A DNA stretch of 59,470 nt from Candidatus Poribacteria bacterium (GTDB taxonomy: Bacteria > Poribacteria > WGA-4E > UBA9662): positions 1-59,470 of the forward strand of contig JASMLX010000025.1 in the NCBI GenBank assembly GCA_030748495.1, read 5' to 3'. How positions within the stretch are numbered: position 1 is the first letter of the stretch; the number at the start of each line of letters is the position of its first letter. Made by a program: the position numbers and the translations under genes. This document shows, in pieces, positions 55,574 through 59,470 of this stretch. The notes under the pieces were generated by a model. The model saw only the letters and a list, made by a program, of their open reading frames with translations, ran no database searches and was not told the DNA's origin.

Positions 55574-57135
55574 TCCAGTTCCGCCAGGATCAGGTTCGGA
55601 TTACCTTTGACCTCTGGTGTCTGTCTTCTACCATGTAATTTCCGGGCCAGATAGGTAACATTTTCATCGGGGATGGAGGGCATGGTTAGATACGCACTGA
55701 GATCGGCTACACTAATCCGCTGGTCTTGGTCTAAGTCAGCCTCGCCTTGCAGTCCTTTCAAAAAAAAGTAGGTGAACAGTCCGTGTTGTTGCTCTGGATA
55801 CCAAGAACTGATCTGATCAGCGCCTGCTGCTGTAAAAATTGCGCCGCTCGCTGTTAGTTTCTGCTGGACCGAAGTTTCGATTTTTAATTCCGGGATCAAA
55901 AGTGGACTGGCACTTTGGTGCAGCGTGCCGACGTGAGTGCTTCCACTGAAACAGGCGTCGATTACGATGGTGATCGACCTGGCGGGTATCTCAGATAAAT
56001 TACGGTAGAGTAGATCCAGCCCGTAACCGGTTTGACGAACTAGTGTCGGATCGGTGTCTGCCGGCACAAAATAGGCTCGCTGGTTTTGTAGATCCGGTGC
56101 CCCATGCCCTGAATAGTAGACAAAAACATCTGACCGGTTAGGGATAACCGCTTGGCTTAGCTTTCCGCTTCGATCCTGAGCAGTACCAAAATGGGCTTCA
56201 AATTGGGCTTTGGTGGCATTGGTTAAGAAAAAGATGTTGCCCTCCTGATAACCAAGAATCTCCGTCAGGTAGGTTTGAATTGAGCGGGCATCGTTCTCAG
56301 CATAATCGATATCTGGAATATCCTGGTTAGTATAGGTTCGGTTACCAATCACCACCGCCATTCCAAACGGCCGGGAGGTACTACTTCGGGGTAGCCCTTG
56401 ATCGACATCGCTAACAAATTGCTTTACTGGAGGAGTTGGCGGTTGTATCCCTGTATGCCAGCTACCAAGATTGAGTTGCGGCAGATCGACGGTCAGTGCT
56501 GTGATAGCACTGCTTGTTATCTGCTCGACAGCGGCTAATTCGACCTTTTCACGCCACTCTCTCATGGTCGAACTCAGGGGGGTTCGGTACCTCTTAGTGA
56601 CGGCCTGTTGCCATAATACTTTACCTTCTCGTATCAATGATAGCTTTAGTTCAGCCCTCGTTATAATGGTAGGAGTACCGATTGATCGAGAAATCATCGC
56701 TAGTAACACGCCTCCAAAGGTGACCGCTAAACTGCTCTGTGTCACGGTTCCGCCATGACCAGAGAGCAGGCCGGCCGAACCAATAAAGATAGCCGTATTT
56801 GCCAATCCATCCAGACGGAGGCTTGTCTTACTTCCGATCGGTTGCGACTTCAAAGCCAGAATCTCAGTTTTGAGAACCAGGTCTGTTTGCTGTACTTTAG
56901 TTGCTTCAACGTTAGAAAATAGACCTGACCTGGACACAACGCGTTGAATTTGTCGAGTCGCTTGCTGTTGCCAGGTTCGGCCAGCCGAATCTGACCGGAG
57001 ATCGATAACCTGTTGTACAACCAGAGTTGTGTCGAGAGGATTCAATGAATTCGGCTGAATAGGTCCACCTTTGCTGCATCCGATCAGTAGCCATAGGCTC
57101 AGAACTAGATAGGGTGAAAAGAATGGTTTGACCAA
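55570..57135 (-). CDS. Caspase-like (C14) lipoprotein
   Basis: The product is 521 aa. LWLLIGC20 is a lipobox, so the protein should be a lipoprotein. Residues about 35-225 have a LPS-assembly- or curli-like envelope pattern of unknown family. From about 255 a caspase-fold domain starts (GMAVVIGNRTYTNQDIPDID), with H344 in YYSGHGAPD and C395 in IVIDACFSGS, followed by SWYPEQQHGLFTYFFLKGLQ and a DLDQDQRISVADL calcium-like loop near the end. Bacterial members cut after basic or acidic residues. It is the first gene of a three-gene minus-strand operon with the beta-barrel and SurA-like genes; start TTG at 57135. Confidence 0.88.
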   Translation of the reverse strand: MVKPFFSPYLVLSLWLLIGCSKGGPIQPNSLNPLDTTLVVQQVIDLRSDSAGRTWQQQATRQIQRVVSRSGLFSNVEATKVQQTDLVLKTEILALKSQPIGSKTSLRLDGLANTAIFIGSAGLLSGHGGTVTQSSLAVTFGGVLLAMISRSIGTPTIITRAELKLSLIREGKVLWQQAVTKRYRTPLSSTMREWREKVELAAVEQITSSAITALTVDLPQLNLGSWHTGIQPPTPPVKQFVSDVDQGLPRSSTSRPFGMAVVIGNRTYTNQDIPDIDYAENDARSIQTYLTEILGYQEGNIFFLTNATKAQFEAHFGTAQDRSGKLSQAVIPNRSDVFVYYSGHGAPDLQNQRAYFVPADTDPTLVRQTGYGLDLLYRNLSEIPARSITIVIDACFSGSTHVGTLHQSASPLLIPELKIETSVQQKLTASGAIFTAAGADQISSWYPEQQHGLFTYFFLKGLQGEADLDQDQRISVADLSAYLTMPSIPDENVTYLARKLHGRRQTPEVKGNPNLILAELD

Positions 57136-57688
57136 AATGGGCCTCTTTATATCTGTGCGGTTATTTTATTGTGGGTATAACTGTGATCTAAATTGAAAAA
57201 GTTTACCATCATTTTGGAGTGGCGACAAACTGTGAATAGTGATTTAAACGCGCCTGTTTAGGTGAAATTCCACTATCATAGCTCCAATCTTGAAGGGATC
57301 GGCTAACGATACGGATGATTTAAGTTCCTAGCTTTGCCCCTGTGAAGGCCAAGAGTATCTCAACTTGACCCCTTCGATCTGAAAGGCTGGGCCGGACAAC
57401 CATTTTGTGATTGCCAGCGCAGCGACTAACTCATGTCCGGCGAGTTCGTACGTTATCCAGCATGTTCGTATTTTTTTGATTTCTCCTGTATCACGATCTC
57501 TCCCATGTACCATCCTGCTTGCTAAAGTACTGTTTTTTCTGACGGGCTATGGATTCTCCCTATCATTCCCATTTAGCAGAGTGTATTAGAAAAGCCGGAG
57601 AGGTAAGGTTTCCTGCTACTACCACTGAATTTCGCATTGACGGCTGACCACAATTCTGATATGCTGAATTCACTTTAGAGTTTACCAG
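57136..57688. other. Divergent gap without a supported gene
   Basis: It lies between the minus-strand caspase operon and the plus-strand glycosyltransferase gene. Short frames only. A single AGCTTTGCCCCTG (57330-57342) resembles half a REP element of the RAYT type but has no partner within the gap. Promoters for both units should lie here, but none is convincing. Confidence 0.4.
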
Positions 57689-59461
57689 GTGACGACTGTC
57701 TCTTCCTCTTCACGCTTTCTGATTGTCAGTATTCTCGCGGCTTCTTTCTTGACGCTGCTAACCAACCTCGAACACACCGCCATTCACTATTGGGATGAAG
57801 GGTTTCACGCCATGGTCGCCCGCAATTTAACCCAACACCCTTTTTTATTTACGCTTTACGATCAACCCTGGTTGCCCTTTGACTACAAAAGTTGGGGTAA
57901 CAACTATGTCTGGTTACACAAACCACCGTTGGCTATGTGGAAGATCTGTATTTCGCATTGGCTATTGGGTTTCAATACCTTCGCGCTTCGTTTTCCCTCA
58001 GCCATCCTGGCTACGGTAGCGGTCTGGATTACCTACCGGATCGCCCGCGACCTGTTTACGGAAAAAGTTGGATTGATCGCTGCCTTTATGCAAGGCTTTA
58101 ACCCCTTTCTGTTTGGATCAGTTCACGGTTATAAATACTCAGACCATATCGATATTAGCTTGTTATTTTGGGTCGAAGTTTCCTGCTGGTTGCTACTGAA
58201 GGCCATTCGGACAGGGCGTTGGCAAATGTACGCTTATTGTGGTGTGGCACAGGGATTAGCCTATCTGTCAAAGAGCTATCTGGCACTGATCACGTTCGGC
58301 GTCGCTGGCGCGGTTTGGTTGGCTAACCGAATCCATTTTCTAGATCTAGAAAAATCCTCCTTAGCGAAAGAACCTCCGATTCGTTTGAAGCATCTTGGGA
58401 TTCAGTTGCTGGCTTCGCTGTTAACGATTGCACCATGGACTATTTACTGCCTGATCCGTTTTCCAAAAGAGTTTTTATGGGAACATAAACGGGTCTTGGA
58501 TCATCTCTCAACCGATGTTGAGAGTTGGGGAGCAACCTGGGATCGGCCGTTATTCGACTACATGATCCTGTTCTATCCCGTCTTTTACGGCGTCCTATTG
58601 GTAGCAGTACTGTGTCTAATTTGGGTGATGATTAAGAACCGGAAGTTAGGCGAGTTCTTCATTTTAGCCTGGGCCATTGGTGTGATCATCCCTCACAGTT
58701 ACGCTTTAACCAAAACACCTTCGGCTACCATAATTGGTGTTCCACCTTTGCTGATCTGTTTAGCAGTGGTCATCGGTCGTGCCCTGGATAGTGAAGACTG
58801 GGTCTACACTAGTGTCTGGGGAGCAACACTAATCGCAATCAATACAATTAAGGGCGGAAAAAGTTTAGTTGGTGGTCGTGATCAATTCGATACTCTAAAT
58901 GCCTTTGCGCCTTATATTGACACCAATTTTTGGATCGTCCAGCAGATTGCTCTATCGTTGTTGGTTCTACCGGGTATTGCAGTTGTCTATTGGCTACTCA
59001 GTCGCCGGCAGTGGCTAAAGCAGATCTGGTTTTTTGCCCGGACATTGGCGATTGTGGTGTCACTGTTTTATGTGGGGGGATATATGGAATCAGCAATTCA
59101 TGTGACACAGGTCAATCAGAACGATTCATACCATAAAGTAATTGGCGAACTCATTCGAGTAAAATTCCCGGCCAATGCCTGTTTTTTCATTGACGATGCC
59201 AGATACGGTTCACACTTTTTTCTAATGTATTACGCTAATCGATCTGTCTATCAGAGCCGATATACCGATAGTGAAAAAGGGGTGGCCGAGCATGATCTGG
59301 ACCGTTTAGTTAAGCAGAGCACCACGGCCGGAGCAGAAACATATTTGGTGGGAACCATGGGGCGAAGCTACGACTATCCAGTTGTCGCTGAGGGACGGGT
59401 CTACGACAGAGCGTATACTATTTACCGATTGGGCGGACAACAAGAAAGCGGAAGCGATTAA
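57689..59461 (+). CDS. GT39/ArnT-like polytopic glycosyltransferase
   Basis: The product is 590 aa with about 11-13 hydrophobic helices. The first loop has HYWDEGFHAMVARNL with the D-E pair (D36, E37) of protein-O-mannosyl and ArnT-type GT-C transferases. HKPPLAMWKICI, FALRFPSAILATVAVWITYR, and KYSDHIDISLL follow in the order known from that family. The donor is expected to be a polyprenyl-linked sugar and the acceptor a protein or lipid on the outside of the inner membrane. The GTG start at 57689 has no strong ribosome-binding site, and the gene ends just before the window edge. Confidence 0.88.
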   Translation: MTTVSSSSRFLIVSILAASFLTLLTNLEHTAIHYWDEGFHAMVARNLTQHPFLFTLYDQPWLPFDYKSWGNNYVWLHKPPLAMWKICISHWLLGFNTFALRFPSAILATVAVWITYRIARDLFTEKVGLIAAFMQGFNPFLFGSVHGYKYSDHIDISLLFWVEVSCWLLLKAIRTGRWQMYAYCGVAQGLAYLSKSYLALITFGVAGAVWLANRIHFLDLEKSSLAKEPPIRLKHLGIQLLASLLTIAPWTIYCLIRFPKEFLWEHKRVLDHLSTDVESWGATWDRPLFDYMILFYPVFYGVLLVAVLCLIWVMIKNRKLGEFFILAWAIGVIIPHSYALTKTPSATIIGVPPLLICLAVVIGRALDSEDWVYTSVWGATLIAINTIKGGKSLVGGRDQFDTLNAFAPYIDTNFWIVQQIALSLLVLPGIAVVYWLLSRRQWLKQIWFFARTLAIVVSLFYVGGYMESAIHVTQVNQNDSYHKVIGELIRVKFPANACFFIDDARYGSHFFLMYYANRSVYQSRYTDSEKGVAEHDLDRLVKQSTTAGAETYLVGTMGRSYDYPVVAEGRVYDRAYTIYRLGGQQESGSD

Positions 59462-59470
59462 ACACAACCG

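Overview
The window reads like a chromosomal contig of an uncultivated, Gram-negative-type bacterium, most likely a member of Candidatus Poribacteria or a close relative. The signs are gene content rather than markers: a secreted protease ending in dockerin-like repeats and a FlgD-like 'NYPNPFNPETWIP' tail, two DUF6785-type membrane proteins, a CxPxR sulfatase, a Gfo/Idh/MocA oxidoreductase, an enolase-superfamily enzyme, and outer-membrane beta-barrel, SurA-like and OmpA-domain proteins. No rRNA, tRNA or CRISPR array was seen, so the taxonomic placement is an inference.

Layout. 1-7.4 kb is a graveyard of mobile DNA: a Tat-signal stub followed by an IS1380-type remnant, an integrated element (ribbon-helix-helix protein, tyrosine recombinase, a cluster of TTATCGGACATTA-type repeats and a frame-broken P4-type primase/helicase), a further transposase fragment, an orphan C-terminal domain and a decayed IS630 transposase. 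7.6-11.7 kb holds hisC, a TPR membrane protein, a DUF815 ATPase and a CYTH protein. 11.7-21.7 kb is a co-directional cluster behind a good sigma70-like promoter: three subunits of a molybdenum hydroxylase, a MoaD/ThiS-like protein, a UbiD-family decarboxylase, an FMN reductase, a MetE-like zinc methyltransferase and a DUF6785 membrane protein. 22.1-31.7 kb holds rarA, a GT-C-like membrane protein and a dead paralogue fragment, an APC permease fused to two universal-stress domains, a 34-codon small ORF, a second DUF6785 protein and a Gfo/Idh/MocA oxidoreductase. 31.9-32.4 kb is a nest of palindromic repeats.

32.5-41.0 kb is the most interesting part: six co-directional genes for two substrate-binding/OmpA fusion proteins, a membrane-anchored VWA protein, a membrane coiled-coil protein, a PspA/IM30 protein and a two-module AAA+ ATPase. 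It looks like an envelope-spanning membrane-maintenance system, with PspA (ESCRT-III superfamily) next to a possible Vps4-like remodelling ATPase. 

41.2-50.1 kb is a decaying region: a C13-type protease/dockerin gene with four frame breaks, a TIM-barrel glycosidase-like gene, a RAYT (REP-associated tyrosine transposase) gene between two direct copies of a ~216-bp palindromic element, an enolase-superfamily gene with one frameshift, and a SelA-like PLP enzyme gene with one in-frame amber codon. 50.1-59.5 kb holds a CPBP protease, a sulfatase, a minus-strand operon (caspase-like lipoprotein, helix-hairpin-helix/beta-barrel protein, SurA-like isomerase) and a GT39-type glycosyltransferase.
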